Assembly: GCA_030867875.1 (NCBI GenBank)
Contig: JAOWCC010000577.1
Span: 152,946,344 to 153,010,343 of the forward strand
Direction: 5' to 3'
DNA length: 64,000 nt
Source: Actinernus sp. WN-2022
Taxonomy: Eukaryota > Cnidaria > Anthozoa > Actiniaria > Actinernidae
Shown: positions 55,041 to 63,908 of the stretch, one piece after another
Layout: each line of letters starts with the position of its first letter
Numbering within the stretch: the first letter of the stretch is position 1
Notes under the pieces: generated by a model
Database searches by the model: none
What the model was told of the DNA's origin: nothing
The model's input: only the letters and a program-made list of their open reading frames with translations
Program-made: the position numbers and the translations under genes

Positions 55041-58000
55041 GTGTTTCAAATATATGTTTATATTTGTCCCATATTATAAGTTGTATCCTGTCCACCTATG
55101 ATGGAGCTATCATATGATATATTTCTCTACTGTTCATTCTACCCTGCGGCTCTTTATCGCAGCTCGAGTCCAAATTATCAGGTATTTATTAACTGAAATG
55201 CCTGTTGGCTATATACCCTCCTTCCCAAAACTGATCTGCTCATTATATTACAGAACTATAAAGGGAACTGTTGGAAGCCTTTAATTTCTCGAACCAAAAC
55301 CTCGGCCGTGAGAGGATTCTTGTTTAAGTTGACCTTGAGAGTTGAATATTGCTTCGCTCATCATAAAGTATTATGTGCGAGTGTTTATTTCTCCGGGGTA
55401 TTTCTGACAGCCAAAAACACGCTCAAAATTATTTTAGTGCATGTTGACCTACAGATCACGGTGTTTGTGCTGGTATGTATTATGACCGAGAGGCATAAAA
55501 CCTACGAAACGTACCTCAAACAAAAATACCGGGGTCTTCGGTCTTCGGTCTTCGTTTTATAGGTCTTCGTTTTATAGACACCCCAAGAATACCGTCCGAT
55601 GGCAAAATCTATCAGCGCCACGAGGTCAACAAATCGACAAAGAAATGCAGATATATATAAACACGCAATGATTTCAATCTCACCGTACCTTAATTCATGA
55701 CCTGACAAGACACTGTTCAGTTTCACTTTCACTCTCAGCTTTGCTCTTGAGTTTGAGTTCGGCTTTGTTAAAGACTTCTTATTCAGTTGTATGGTATTGT
55801 GCAGTATATTTGAGTACATTTGTATACCAATCCACAGAGATTCAAATAACAAAGCCGTGGCGAAAGAGAAGCTTAAACGAGAAATATTTTGTCCTCCTAG
55901 AAAAACTCAACATCTTGCCCTTTCTATCGAAGAAGCCTTGGTTTCAGCAGAAAGGAAAACGCTAAATTCCAATTCGATATGTGTGGATCTTTGAGTCCTT
56001 CAGGTCCGGCGTCGTGTCGTATATAAAATCACAGGCCATCTGGGTAAAAAAACGCGGTCCTTCGGCTCCGACAAGAGCGCCAGTTGCAATATCCTGAGCC
56101 TGTTGGAAGACTTTCGCACGAGTGAAGTTAAATAAAACATTAAACTGCTTACATTTGAGAGATGGGACTCCAACTTTGAGAGAGATTTGCTCGCGGATCC
56201 ACCATTTTGATTTACTGTATTCAATTATGTAAATAAATTAACCTGGCGAGTGTTACGTGACCAGCACAGTGCAATCTGATTGGTGTGAATTTGACCTTTA
56301 TCGCATGAGCAGAACGCTTGCTACACGGAATAAAAAATAAAAAAATAAAAAATAACGACTTGCATTTTAAGACTCGTTGCTGCCACAGGCAGCCCGAGTA
56401 ATAATCAAACGGGGAGAAAATCTTGGTTCGTTTTCGCAATAACATGGAAATCCGTGTTTTGGAGCAATTTTTCTTTTGAAAACCGTTTATGGCCGCACAT
56501 ACCTACCTTTATATTATACAAGCGTCCCCGACCCTCCCACCGGGGGGCGCAGGGAGGGGGGGGGGGGATTTGGCCAGTTTACTGTAACTGTCGACAGTGA
56601 CTAAAGCAAACTAGCATATTTCCGATATTCAAAACAAGTCAGTTCATTTGAGAAACTTGATCATTTTCTAACATTCCAGCGGCATAGTCTTGTGGAGGTG
56701 GATGTGGCGGAGGAGAGAATGCATCAGTATCGTACAGCGTTCTTCGCCATGGAGCCAATCTCTACAGTCCAGCACGGTTACTACACAGAGAAATTGCTAG
56801 CACGGTGAGTCAAACAAGTCCCATTGTCCCAAAATTGTGTGACATCATGTGGTAAATATTAACTTCCACATTGCTCCTCGTGTTGTCCCTCCCTGCAGCT
56901 GTTCGAAGCGTGTCGATTCCACGTTAAATGGAACCTCTACTAAAAAAAAAACGCTTCCTCTTAAATGTTCCTTATCGTGGTTAAATATATTGCCTTGTTT
57001 TTCGGGTATTTCTGTTCAAAATAAGTACCTCAATGTCGCTTTGAAACTTAATCTACTGATGAGAAGAGCACGTTCTCTTGCCGTGTAGTACATGAAGTTC
57101 TACTTTAGATGTCACTAATAGAGTATCAGTACAATGTTTGGAAATATATTTTCTAATGCGTCTGATGTTGTATAGGTAATAAAATGAAGAACTGCATGTT
57201 CTTGTAATGTGCGTTTCCATTGACAACTTGGAATCAAACCAAGAGCCACAGTTTCTTGCGTCAGAAGCAGGAGAAATATGTTCATTTATTCGCTGTCTGG
57301 TTGGGATTCCACTCGAGGATTTAAACTAGTTAAACTTCAGCTAAATATAGCTTAACTCTTTGTCGTCCGATCGTGTGTGAGCTCAATTGGTGAAATCCTG
57401 AGTGCTAACTAAACCCTCCCCCCTCAGTTCCAGTTTGGCTAGCCCAGGGTAATTAAATACTGCTGACTTGTTAAGCCAAGGGCTCAAACGTTCCCCACAA
57501 TGCAATGCCATTCGGGAGAATTCTACGTACTGGTCGACGGTAGGTATGGCTGCTTCGGTAGGGTTTCCAATGAAATGTGCTCTAATTTTGGAGAAAAATG
57601 CCACTGTCAGAGAGCTTGAAGACATCATTAAGTCTGAGGATGGCTGAAAAGTACTTGGTTTGCTTTTAGTAGGCCTTGTGAGGGGATTTCACAGGGTTTT
57701 TCCGTTGTGTTTGTGATTTCAGACACAGGAAAAAATTATTCAATGAAAGCCTTGAAATCCTGCAGTTGGCATTCTTTTACCCCTGCTCAACCTATTAGGA
57801 TGTGTTTTTGTCACTTTAAAGCAACGGCTTGAGTGCAAATCACCGCTCTTGGTTGTAGGGCTCCCCTACCGGAGTCCCAGAGGGGGGTCCCCCTTGTGAT
57901 TTTTTTTGTTGATTACCCAGCATGCAATTGGAGGTGGGAGCAGGAAATGTGGTCGAGTGAAATGCAGTGTAAACATCGGCGTGGTTCACAGTCGTTTGGT

Positions 58001-61000
58001 GTGTTTTGTGAAAACAAACCTGCTGGTTGGAAAGATTAAACAAGGTACTGTAACGACTGAGTGGTTATTTTGTGTTTGCTCTTGATTTCAAGTCAATCGC
58101 CAAAACAAATGGGCTTTTCTCCATGAGGGGATGGTTGAAAATTCAAACAAACAGGATCAGTGGTTGGCTTATTATACTGGGATACTACCCTGTTTATTTT
58201 AATTAATTCTGATGAAAACCGGAAGCGGGGTGAATTTTGACGTGCGGAGACTTTAAAGTCTCCTTTTTACAGGGCTGGACGACAAAGAGTTAAAGGAAAT
58301 CTCGGCTGAAAAACAATGTTTGCTCTCAAGTGATTGTTATACATGTCTAAGTCTGTTTCTGTGTTTGTCTCCAGTAAATTGTACACTAGATGTCATTTAT
58401 GTACCGATTTTCCTGTCGATAAAACTCCTTTGAATTTCCTGCGCGCCGCCAGCTTATATTTTATGACGTCACAGTGTTGCCCCTATTGTCGGAACAATAG
58501 CTCTTTTGTTGTGCAACAATAGGGGCAATACTATGACGTTATGAGATCCAAAATGGCGGCGCGCAGGAAATTTAAAAGAGTTTTATCGACAGGAAATTCG
58601 GTGCATAAATGACGTCTAGTATACAATTTACTGGAGACACAGAAACAGACTTAGGCATGCATAACAAACACTTGAGAACAAACATGGTTTTTCAGCCGAG
58701 GTTCCCTTTAAGGAAACATGTGAGTCGAACCGATCATTCCAGCTAAATTCTCAATGAGTGCCACGCAAAGTTCAAAAAGGGCTAAAACCACTGTCCAAGA
58801 TGGCTTTGTCGGTTGCTTTTTCTAACCTTAACTTTGGTGGCCAGTCGCAAGCCAGGATCCAACACAATAAAACTTTTACACGTGTATATTACGAATCTGA
58901 CCATTGTTTTCCGGTGTTTAAACAATGACCAGACTTGTAAAATAGCCGTGTAAAAGTTTTATTGTGTTGGCCCCAGTATGTTAGCAAATAACGGGAAAAC
59001 CATGGCTTGTGTATTTCTTAAGTAGACTTTGGGACACAAACCAGGCATATTATTCACTGGTAATTCAACAATGACAGATATATATGACACTGAAGATGCT
59101 GACAACTTCCTGCGGCTTAGTTTCGGATATTGTTAGAGCTTAGGGCCTTTTAACATCCCAAATGTAACCCCAGTCCATGTGTGTTTGTATCAGCAGTATT
59201 GGTGCAGCAGTATTGGTGCAGCAGTATTTGTATTGAATTTCGGTACAACGTGACGGGTAATTTTCTGGTCTTTTATTTGTTCTTCTTTTAGGTTGGCCTG
59301 GGATGTCGACATGATAAGAAAACTTCGCAATTTAATTAAAGTCCAGCTGGACAAAATACAGCAAAACCTCGAGGAGAGAAGACGATATCTGCTAGGAAAT
59401 TTAACAGATGAACGTTTACCTCTCGGCGTATCGGAAAGAGTAAGTTTCAAAGCGTTTTGCTGTTTTGCACGTCAGTGTTCATTTCTTTGTGCTAATACCG
59501 TATGATGAAAATATGGTTGTTAGAAATCCACTCTTTTTCAAGTCTTTCATATACTTCATACTTCATACTTCATACTTTATTTATCTTTCCTTAAAAAGGC
59601 TTTTCAAAGACAAAATACAAATACAATACAACTACAGTGTACATGATAATTTGAATTACATCTATTAATTTAACCTATTTTGAGTTTGATATAATTTGCT
59701 CTTCAGCTTTCGCTTGAAACTTAAAACGTCTTTACTTAATTTCAGTTCATTATCTAGTGAGTTCCATATTTTTACTGTTCTGTAATAAAAACTTCTCTGA
59801 CCACTCGCAGATTTGAATAAGGGGATTTGTAATAATTGCGAGTTTCGAGTTTCACGACCACTAATATTGAAGCGCTTCGTGAGTTTAGATATTAAATAAC
59901 CTGGTGCGGAATCAGTCATACATTTGAATGCCAGAGTGGCACTTCTAAAATACACTAGCTTATCTACTGGGAGCCAATTTAGCTCTTTTAGTATAGGTGT
60001 AATATGGTTATACTTTTTGGCCCCGCTAACAATACGACAGGCATAGTTTTGACATGATTGTAGCTTACGTATGTTTCTATTAGATGTATTTGCCCATACA
60101 TTCGAGCAGTAAAGCAACTTACTAAATACTAATGTATTAATAACAGTAATTAAAGTGTTCTTATTAAACGCGTGTTTAACACGGTTTATTTGTGCTAGTC
60201 GAGAAAAGCATGAAGAAACAGTCTTAGTAATGTGTTCGTCGTAGGTTAAGTTCGTGTCTAAGATCACGCCCAAGTCTTTGGCACTGGATACTGGTAACAG
60301 CTCCTTTCCTAGCAATGAAATCTTAAAATATTCTAGTTCAGCTATCTTCTGTTTACTACCAAATACTAAGAGTTTAGTTTTATCTGGGTTTAATAATAAG
60401 CGGTTCTGACAGCACCACTTGCTGACGTTAAATAAATCTTCTTCTATATCAGTTATTGTAGATGTCCTCTCTCTCAGATTGAATGATATAAGTAGTTTGG
60501 TGTCGTCCACATAACTCGTTGCAATACATTTCTGTGGTACAGAGGTGAGATCATTCGTATATATACTGAATAGGAGTGGTGCCAGTATGCTCCCTAGAGG
60601 CACGCCGCTGACCATAGTAAGAGGCTCAGATAGGGCTGAGTTAATTCGGACAACTTGTCGTCTGTCACTCAAGTAGCTACGAAACCAGTCTGTGCATGAA
60701 GGTGAAGCCCCTACGTCTTGTAGTTTAGAGATCATCAGTTTGTGGTCGACGCTGTCGAAAGCCTTACTCATGTCTAAAAGAACCAGAGCAGTTAGTTTTT
60801 TGTTGTCAATGGCCTGGAGAATCTTGTCTGTTGTTTCAATGACAGAAGTTTCTGTAGAGTGAAATTTCTTGTTTCCACTTTGGTTATTTGACAGCCTTCC
60901 CTTTGATATGAGATATGATGTAAATTGATTGTGGACGATCCTTTCACAGACTTTCGATAATATTGGAAGGAGCGAAATCGGTCTATTTTTATTCGCTTGT

Positions 61001-63908
61001 TCATAGTCTACATCTTTAGGTATTGGAGTAATTTCAGCTAGTTTCCATTGTGCAGGGAAGGTGTTGGTGGCTATTGAAGTGTTTGCAATGGAAGTAAAAA
61101 CTGGGAGAATAGGGCCTAGGCAGTCCTTAATTACACGGATCGGAATCTTATCAATCCCTGGAGCTTTGTTAGAGGGCATAGATAATATTATATCCTCGAC
61201 GTGTTTACAAACAATGGGGCTCAGTGAGAATTGTTCGCATGTTTGGTATTCTCTTGGGATGAAGTTATCCCTGCTTCCTGTCACAATATTGTATTCATTG
61301 GCCAGCGATTTGATATTCTCGATGGTAGTTTGACCGACAGAAACGAAAAACTTATTGAATTCGTCAGCAACAGTTTTATCGTCTTTGCTAAAGATACGCT
61401 GTGATTTAGACTTGTTTGGTATGCAGTGACGGATTGTTTTCCAAATACTGTTGGTGTTGTTTGGATTTTTCTGTATCTGCTCAGCGACAAAATCCCTTTC
61501 TGCAATTCGAATTTCACGTTTTACCTCCTGTCTGAAGAACCTATATGTCGTCCATGCCAAGGGATCATTTGTTTTCTTAGCTGCTTTATGCTTTATAACA
61601 AATCTTAGCAAAAAAAATTCTCTCTAATGTTCCTTAGGTTGTAAATTGTACGCCATGCCCTGATAACTTGCCATCTACCAGATAAATCCCTATCCAGTAG
61701 ATAACATGTGTTACTTATCTAAATACTTGTCCACTTTTTAACTCGTGGATGCGCGCATGCGCAGAACGAGTTATTGCTGAGAGTGGTCGTGAGGACAGAG
61801 CTGAATACCTAGGGCGCATGCGCGAACTGACGCAAATAAACACTAGCGCGTGGCGGTGAATGTCTCGTACGTATTTGTGGTGAATTTGATCCCAGTGTTC
61901 AAAGCTTGAACCTGTTCAAAACATGTTTTTTTAGTGTCTGAGTATTTGAAGCTTATCCTTGCCATGAAACTCTTATTCTGCGCAGAAAACATGAAGGTTC
62001 TCGCAAAATTTTAAAATTTCCGCCATTTTGTATACCCTGCTGTATTCCTGACCACGCGTCACGTTATTCAGTCTCTCGTGCGTGGACACATGAAGTCGTA
62101 TGATATTCGGGGATATGAGAAGGACTGGGGTTGATAGCGAAGGAAACACGAGCGAGAAGCGATCTTGAAACGATCGTCTTAAGACATTGCTGTGAGAAAA
62201 CAAGCTTTCAAAAGGATTTGGTCATAACTATTACGTTGTTTTTACGCCGAACGAGTTCTGCATAGGGTGGTGACAAGGTACTAAAATTGACGTAAGAACA
62301 GTATTCAGCCATGGAGGCATTCATGTTTGGGAATAACGTGTTTGTCACGTCTCTCATTCCATGGTGAAAATTGTTCGCCGACTAATTCTAAGGACACTGG
62401 GCAACTCGCACCATTTACACAGCCGGCCTTTAACAAAACAAAATCGACTTTATTCCCGGCCCATCCCGTCCACGTCGTTTCATACAATCATTGCGACAGA
62501 CAATCATCGACTTTAACGCTTAAGATTTCTCCTTTATTACAGTAAGGATACTCGAACCGTGTTATTGCTTTTCTACGTCGTTTTTCAACAGCAGCCAATC
62601 ATATGCGTGATACGAAACAATGGTTCAGACATTTTTTTAAACCTTTGTTATGATTGGATGGTGTCACAGAAATGTAGATTTCATTGTTTTCAGGGACGTC
62701 AATGATTGGACAACAGAGGAAATAAAGCCTAAAAAGCACCTTCCGTTCACGGTTCTCTGAAACTCTGAATTTCTAACGAGACCTGAAACAACCATGGGGG
62801 CTGATCAAAGTCAGGACCTGGCTAATCCTCAGATCGAATTGGAATTTAGCGCACACTGTTAGCACACATTGGAATTTAGCACACACTGTTAGCACGCATT
62901 GGAATTTAGCGCACACTGTTAGCACACATTGGAATTTAGCGCACACTGTTGGCACACATTGGAATTTAGCACACACTGTTGGCACACATTGGAATTTAGC
63001 ACACACTGTTAGCACACATTGGAATTTAGGGCACACTGTTAGCACACATTGGAATTTAGCGCACACTGTTAGAACACATTGGAATTTAGCACACACTGTT
63101 AGCACACATTGGAATTTAGCACACACTGTTGGCACACATTGGAATTTAGCGCACACTGTTGGCACACATTGGAATTTAGCACACACTGTTAGCACACATT
63201 GGAATTTAGGGCACACTGTTGGCACACATTGGAATTTAGCACACACTGTTAGCACACATTGGAATTTAGGGCACACTGTTAGCACACATTGGAATTTATC
63301 ACACATTGCTTCACACTGCAATACTTATTTATCTTCCATTAAAATTGTTACTGCTGGTACACGCTAAAGCATAAACATTTGCTGCTGCTAATCACGACAA
63401 ATAGAACCTTTCACCTTGTTGTCCCATTTCAGACCACCTGACTTTTCCCTTGAGTAATGATTTTTTGTTTTTCTGTATCCCAAGAGGAAATGTACCTTTC
63501 TATAATTGGAAAACAAAGCACTGAAACCTCTGGAGAACTATCACGTGATCTAAAATGGGGCAACAAACAGGCAAGCTGACTAGGTCTATTGACCAATCAA
63601 AATCACTACTGCGTTTTGAGGGTAGTGACGTTATGGGCAGACCTATCGTTTAATGATTCATGCAGACGTATCTCTTGGGGAGTAGACCTTCAGTAACGAG
63701 CTGAGGGCGGCTGTATTTCAGGCTAATGTTACTATTGTTCAACTCACTATAGATGGCGAGTCTCTTAATACACCAGTCCAGTTTATATCAGCATCTGATG
63801 CAACTATCAACTGACGTACCACATCACACGTGGTGTAACCAGGCCTCCAGCATTGGTCAAACAGCAGCAACACAACAGGCGATCAACAGGAAGGAACTAG
63901 AACACCAG
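38874..63908 (+). CDS. ITPRID/TESPA1 (KRAP)-like gene, nine exons
   Basis: Join of 38874-38934, 39967-40104, 41777-41882, 43799-43993, 46789-46996, 52014-53687, 56680-56804, 59292-59439 and 63753-63908; 2811 nt, 937 codons, every junction GT-AG and in frame. ATG 38874 has an ideal context (AACATGG). Residues about 180-205 (FDAMELLVNLGFGEPD..VPDRF) resemble the IP3-receptor-binding segment of vertebrate ITPRID1/ITPRID2/TESPA1 (LGFG..EPD...P.RF); those proteins tether IP3 receptors to actin or signalling complexes. Residues 237-794 are one large exon, mostly charged and disordered. Residues about 795-885 look helical, fitting the family's carboxyl coiled coil. Family assignment is from memory, moderately sure. 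Upstream, the frame stays open to at least 38757, so a longer start or a 5' exon is possible. The 3' end may lie beyond the window. Confidence 0.85.
38955..39240 (+). mobile_element. tRNA-derived SINE, family 2
   Basis: A box TAGCTCAGTGGTTAAG (38975-38990) and B box GGGTTCAAACCCC (39017-39029) with normal spacing, then a body beginning CTTAAAATAACTGAGTAGAA. The body recurs without the tRNA head at 45613-45722. It lies in intron 1, about 20 bp past the donor of exon 1. Confidence 0.8.
39967..40104 (+). CDS. ITPRID-like exon 2
   Basis: Acceptor GATCATTAG (weak pyrimidine tract), donor ATAG|GTACAA. It encodes DDKDGEDAHDAAPRVQSPSP, then HVHMKANPLVIPLSKEVLPDE-I. Acidic then Pro/Ser-rich. It enters and leaves in phase 1. 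Confidence 0.75.
40646..41121. mobile_element. MITE, GGAACTTAACCCTAAAATC family, copy 1
   Basis: AAAGGAACTTAACCCTAAAA pairs with TTTTAGGGTTCAGTTCCCCTTT. CGTACGTCACACATACCAA and related segments are shared with the copy at 49727-50200. Confidence 0.85.
41777..41882 (+). CDS. ITPRID-like exon 3
   Basis: Acceptor TTTTTAAACCAATAG, donor TTAG|GTAAGT. It encodes HRERDEIHHLAKYAAAEEVM then RPVGERVDHIPRYVR. Enters phase 1, leaves phase 2. Confidence 0.85.
42630..42800. repeat. Interspersed repeat in intron 3, copy 1
   Basis: TCACGAATTACTTCAGTTCGTGATTGG and neighbouring ATTGCGTT sequence recur at about 43555-43720; a weaker relative lies near 43120-43260. CACGAA..TTCGTG makes a small hairpin. Confidence 0.7.
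43280..43560 (+). mobile_element. Young copy of the 4.0-kb MITE family with extra hairpin
   Basis: GTTCTCGGTATGAAAGTGAT through GTGTCAAGTGTGATATAA closely matches the complement of 4053-4245. At its left end CCTAAACATCCCGAGGGCC and GGCCCTCGGGATGTTTAGG form a perfect hairpin (about 43301-43341) absent from the other copies. Confidence 0.85.
43799..43993 (+). CDS. ITPRID-like exon 4
   Basis: Acceptor TTTTGTATTTTATTGCAG, donor GCGG|GTATGT. It encodes NQPSNPREDEVPTEI, PSTILSWAAKRKMFGTVYGH, then a Ser-rich end SLSSEFSSLSG. Phase 2 at both ends. Confidence 0.88.
45555..45722 (+). mobile_element. Headless SINE-2 copy joined to a short repeat
   Basis: 45613-45722 matches the body of the 38.96-kb SINE (AATAACTGAGTAGAAGGTGC ... 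TAAGGACGTAAAAT) but lacks the tRNA head. 45555-45612 matches 37796-37855. Confidence 0.7.
46142..46711. mobile_element. 570-bp MITE with about 57-bp inverted ends
   Basis: ATTTCCGATGACGTCATTGT ... CAGACTTCAAG pairs with CTTGAAGTCTG ... ACAATGACGACATCTGAAAT. It ends about 75 bp before exon 5. Confidence 0.82.
46789..46996 (+). CDS. ITPRID-like exon 5 (putative IP3-receptor-interacting segment)
   Basis: Acceptor CTCTCTCTCTCCAG, donor ACG|GTACTT. It encodes FLHARQFDAMELLVNLGFGE then PDIHLNVPDRFL, the most family-like part of the gene, followed by an acidic stretch ADEDEDDIFE. Enters phase 2, leaves phase 0. Confidence 0.9.
47537..48870 (-). mobile_element. 5'-truncated CR1/Jockey-group LINE, antisense in intron 5
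   Basis: Reverse-transcriptase-derived sequence from about 48868 (SGFRAMHST) down to a stop at 47660, then about 120 bp of untranslated sequence ending in a (TA)n tract (47541-47558). Endonuclease and 5' parts are missing. No target duplication was identified. Confidence 0.8.
47660..48868 (-). pseudogene. LINE reverse transcriptase fragment with frameshift
   Basis: The downstream 331 codons (48655-47660) carry GVPQESILGPLLF, catalytic YADD, and the thumb/C-terminal region through WNLLPKSLKEAESIKDFKKE. The frame is open further upstream through LVKKLAYYGIDHSTIKWFES and FDTVDH. Near 48745 a 1-base loss shifts VVFLDLKKAFDTVDH into LRLEKAFDTVDH, so GKQSGFRAMHSTVTALLDL lies in another frame. GVPQES has Glu where Gly is usual. 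Non-functional. Confidence 0.85.
48871..49726. other. Intron 5 DNA, no gene seen
   Basis: Contains a weak inverted pair (CAGTTTACGGTTCATGCGCAG at 49139 and CTGCGCATGAACCGTAAAC at 49227), possibly another small MITE. Confidence 0.5.
49727..50200. mobile_element. MITE, GGAACTTAACCCTAAAATC family, copy 2
   Basis: Collinear with 40646-41121 from GAACTGAACCCTAAATCAAT to GGCTTCAGTTTTCCTTTA. Confidence 0.85.
50602..50790. mobile_element. 190-bp snap-back MITE
   Basis: TAATCATACGGTTTTCTCGT and its near complement GAAACCGTATGATTA bound arms that include TGCAATTTGGGATTAATTTT and its complement. Confidence 0.85.
50791..52013. other. End of intron 5, no gene seen
   Basis: AT-rich sequence without recognised repeat structure; the last 30 bp give a good acceptor (TTCCTCTCCTTTATTTTGCAG) for exon 6. 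Confidence 0.5.
52014..53687 (+). CDS. ITPRID-like exon 6 (large disordered exon)
   Basis: 558 codons, phase 0 at both ends, donor TTG|GTAAGT. It is rich in Ser, Glu and Lys. It opens SYSSSWSDRNNLFDCLPSRF, then SMSDLTDSEDLDKT. KRRSWS (about 53158-53175) fits a basic-directed kinase site, and RVAFEDE (53190-53210) fits the RVxF docking motif for protein phosphatase 1. No folded domain recognised. As in vertebrate ITPRID proteins, the middle is poorly conserved. Confidence 0.92.
53741..54000. mobile_element. Palindromic MITE, AGGAGCCCATTACC family, copy 3 (right end lost)
   Basis: The left end CAGGAGCCCATTACCCGCAG and inner GGGTTATTTTTAGAAATGCG pair with later sequence, but the right end stops at TTCCGGGTAATA where the next element begins. 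It lies in intron 6. Confidence 0.75.
54005..54630. mobile_element. Palindromic elements, CACTTAATGACTG hairpin and outer arms
   Basis: CACTTAATGACTG (54007) pairs with CAGTCATTAAGTG (54122). A wider pair, GTTATATAGACATAAGTTTTT (about 54139) with AAAACTTATGGCTATGTAAC (about 54596), spans to 54616. Confidence 0.7.
54633..56402 (+). mobile_element. Repeat family A/B/C, copy C (uninterrupted by the LINE)
   Basis: Collinear with copy A on the opposite strand. It shows the empty site of the CR1 insertion near 55125-55145. It carries its own small insertion at about 54912-55040 and an 8-bp insert near 55815 relative to copy A. Confidence 0.85.
54912..55040 (+). mobile_element. Short retroposon end with (TTA)n tail, nested in copy C
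   Basis: About 130 bp absent from copies A and B at the same site. It contains ATTAAATAAAGTG and ends in (TTA)n, the look of a truncated LINE or SINE 3' end. AGTGT-type bases on both sides may be the target duplication. Confidence 0.6.
56680..56804 (+). CDS. ITPRID-like exon 7
   Basis: Acceptor TTTTCTAACATTCCAG, donor CACG|GTGAGT. It encodes RHSLVEVDVAEERMHQYRTA then FFAMEPISTVQHGYYTEKLL. Enters phase 0, leaves phase 2. Confidence 0.88.
56805..58289. other. Start of intron 7, no gene seen
   Basis: No exon candidates with a compatible phase were recognised. A short AT/GC-mixed stretch near 57840-57900 (CCGGAGTCCCAGAGGGGGGTC) is unexplained. Confidence 0.45.
58290..58711. mobile_element. 420-bp snap-back MITE in intron 7
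   Basis: TTAAAGGAAATCTCGGCTGA and its near complement TCAGCCGAGGTTCCCTTTAA bound long arms, with matching GACACAGAAACAGAC and GCGCGCAGGAAATT blocks on each side of an AATAGGGGCAA-centred core. Confidence 0.88.
59292..59439 (+). CDS. ITPRID-like exon 8
   Basis: Acceptor TTGTTCTTCTTTTAG, donor AGA|GTAAGT. It encodes LAWDVDMIRKLRNLIKVQLD then KIQQNLEERRRYLLGNLTDE, a strongly helical charged segment that fits a coiled coil. Enters phase 2, leaves phase 0. Confidence 0.9.
59547..61620 (-). mobile_element. 5'-truncated CR1/L2-like LINE, antisense in intron 8
   Basis: The 3' end on the minus strand has AATAAA followed by a (GTATGAA)n tail of about four units (59550-59577). The 5' end stops near 61620 inside what should be the endonuclease-RT linker. 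The remaining coding frame is intact. No clear target duplication was found. Confidence 0.85.
59665..61611 (-). CDS. LINE reverse transcriptase, 5'-truncated but open
   Basis: 648 codons; the first is TTG at the truncation point, so this is not a true start. It contains NKAPGIDKIPIRVIKD, QWKLAEITPIPK, RPISLLPILSKVCERI, LLDMSKAFDSVDHKL, catalytic YVDD (residues 367-370) and the usual C-terminal region ending IWNSLDNELK...SFKRKLK. The motif before the active site reads GVPLGSILAPLLF where GVPQGSILGPLLF is usual, which may impair polymerase function. The endonuclease is absent, so it cannot move on its own. Confidence 0.88.
   Translation of the reverse strand: MLRFVIKHKAAKKTNDPLAWTTYRFFRQEVKREIRIAERDFVAEQIQKNPNNTNSIWKTIRHCIPNKSKSQRIFSKDDKTVADEFNKFFVSVGQTTIENIKSLANEYNIVTGSRDNFIPREYQTCEQFSLSPIVCKHVEDIILSMPSNKAPGIDKIPIRVIKDCLGPILPVFTSIANTSIATNTFPAQWKLAEITPIPKDVDYEQANKNRPISLLPILSKVCERIVHNQFTSYLISKGRLSNNQSGNKKFHSTETSVIETTDKILQAIDNKKLTALVLLDMSKAFDSVDHKLMISKLQDVGASPSCTDWFRSYLSDRRQVVRINSALSEPLTMVSGVPLGSILAPLLFSIYTNDLTSVPQKCIATSYVDDTKLLISFNLRERTSTITDIEEDLFNVSKWCCQNRLLLNPDKTKLLVFGSKQKIAELEYFKISLLGKELLPVSSAKDLGVILDTNLTYDEHITKTVSSCFSRLAQINRVKHAFNKNTLITVINTLVFSKLLYCSNVWANTSNRNIRKLQSCQNYACRIVSGAKKYNHITPILKELNWLPVDKLVYFRSATLAFKCMTDSAPGYLISKLTKRFNISGRETRNSQLLQIPLFKSASGQRSFYYRTVKIWNSLDNELKLSKDVLSFKRKLKSKLYQTQNRLN
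61621..62833. other. Intron 8 DNA between LINE and minisatellite
   Basis: No exon with matching phase recognised. An acceptor-like TTGTTTTCAG at about 62694 leads only into a short frame that stops, so it was not used. Confidence 0.4.
62834..63309. repeat. 30-bp minisatellite, about 15 copies
   Basis: The unit is ACATTGGAATTTAGC followed by ACACACTGTTAGCAC, with C/G, A/G and T/G variants between copies. Because the period is a multiple of three, the minus strand stays open as a KFQCV.TVCA 10-residue repeat; this is not taken as a gene. Confidence 0.95.
63753..63908 (+). CDS. ITPRID-like exon 9 (last seen)
   Basis: Acceptor TTGTTCAACTCACTATAG, phase 0, following exon 8 in frame. It encodes MASLLIHQSSLYQHLMQLST, HHTWCNQASSIGQTAATQQA, NRKELEHQ. 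If the weak donor CAG|GTTAAC at 63908 is used, the gene continues outside the window. If not, it ends VNILRTLDLIG with a stop at 63942-63944. Confidence 0.7.

Noticed and set aside
62694..62770. Extra exon of the ITPRID-like gene after TTGTTTTCAG
   Set aside because: Phase 0 entry gives only a short frame that soon stops, while joining exon 8 directly to 63753 keeps the frame open.
62834..63309. CRISPR-like array
   Set aside because: The units are contiguous 30-bp repeats without unique spacers, in an animal intron; it is a minisatellite.
62773..63321. 182-codon minus-strand frame
   Set aside because: It is fully explained by a 30-bp tandem repeat whose period is a multiple of three; no start context, splice signal or domain.
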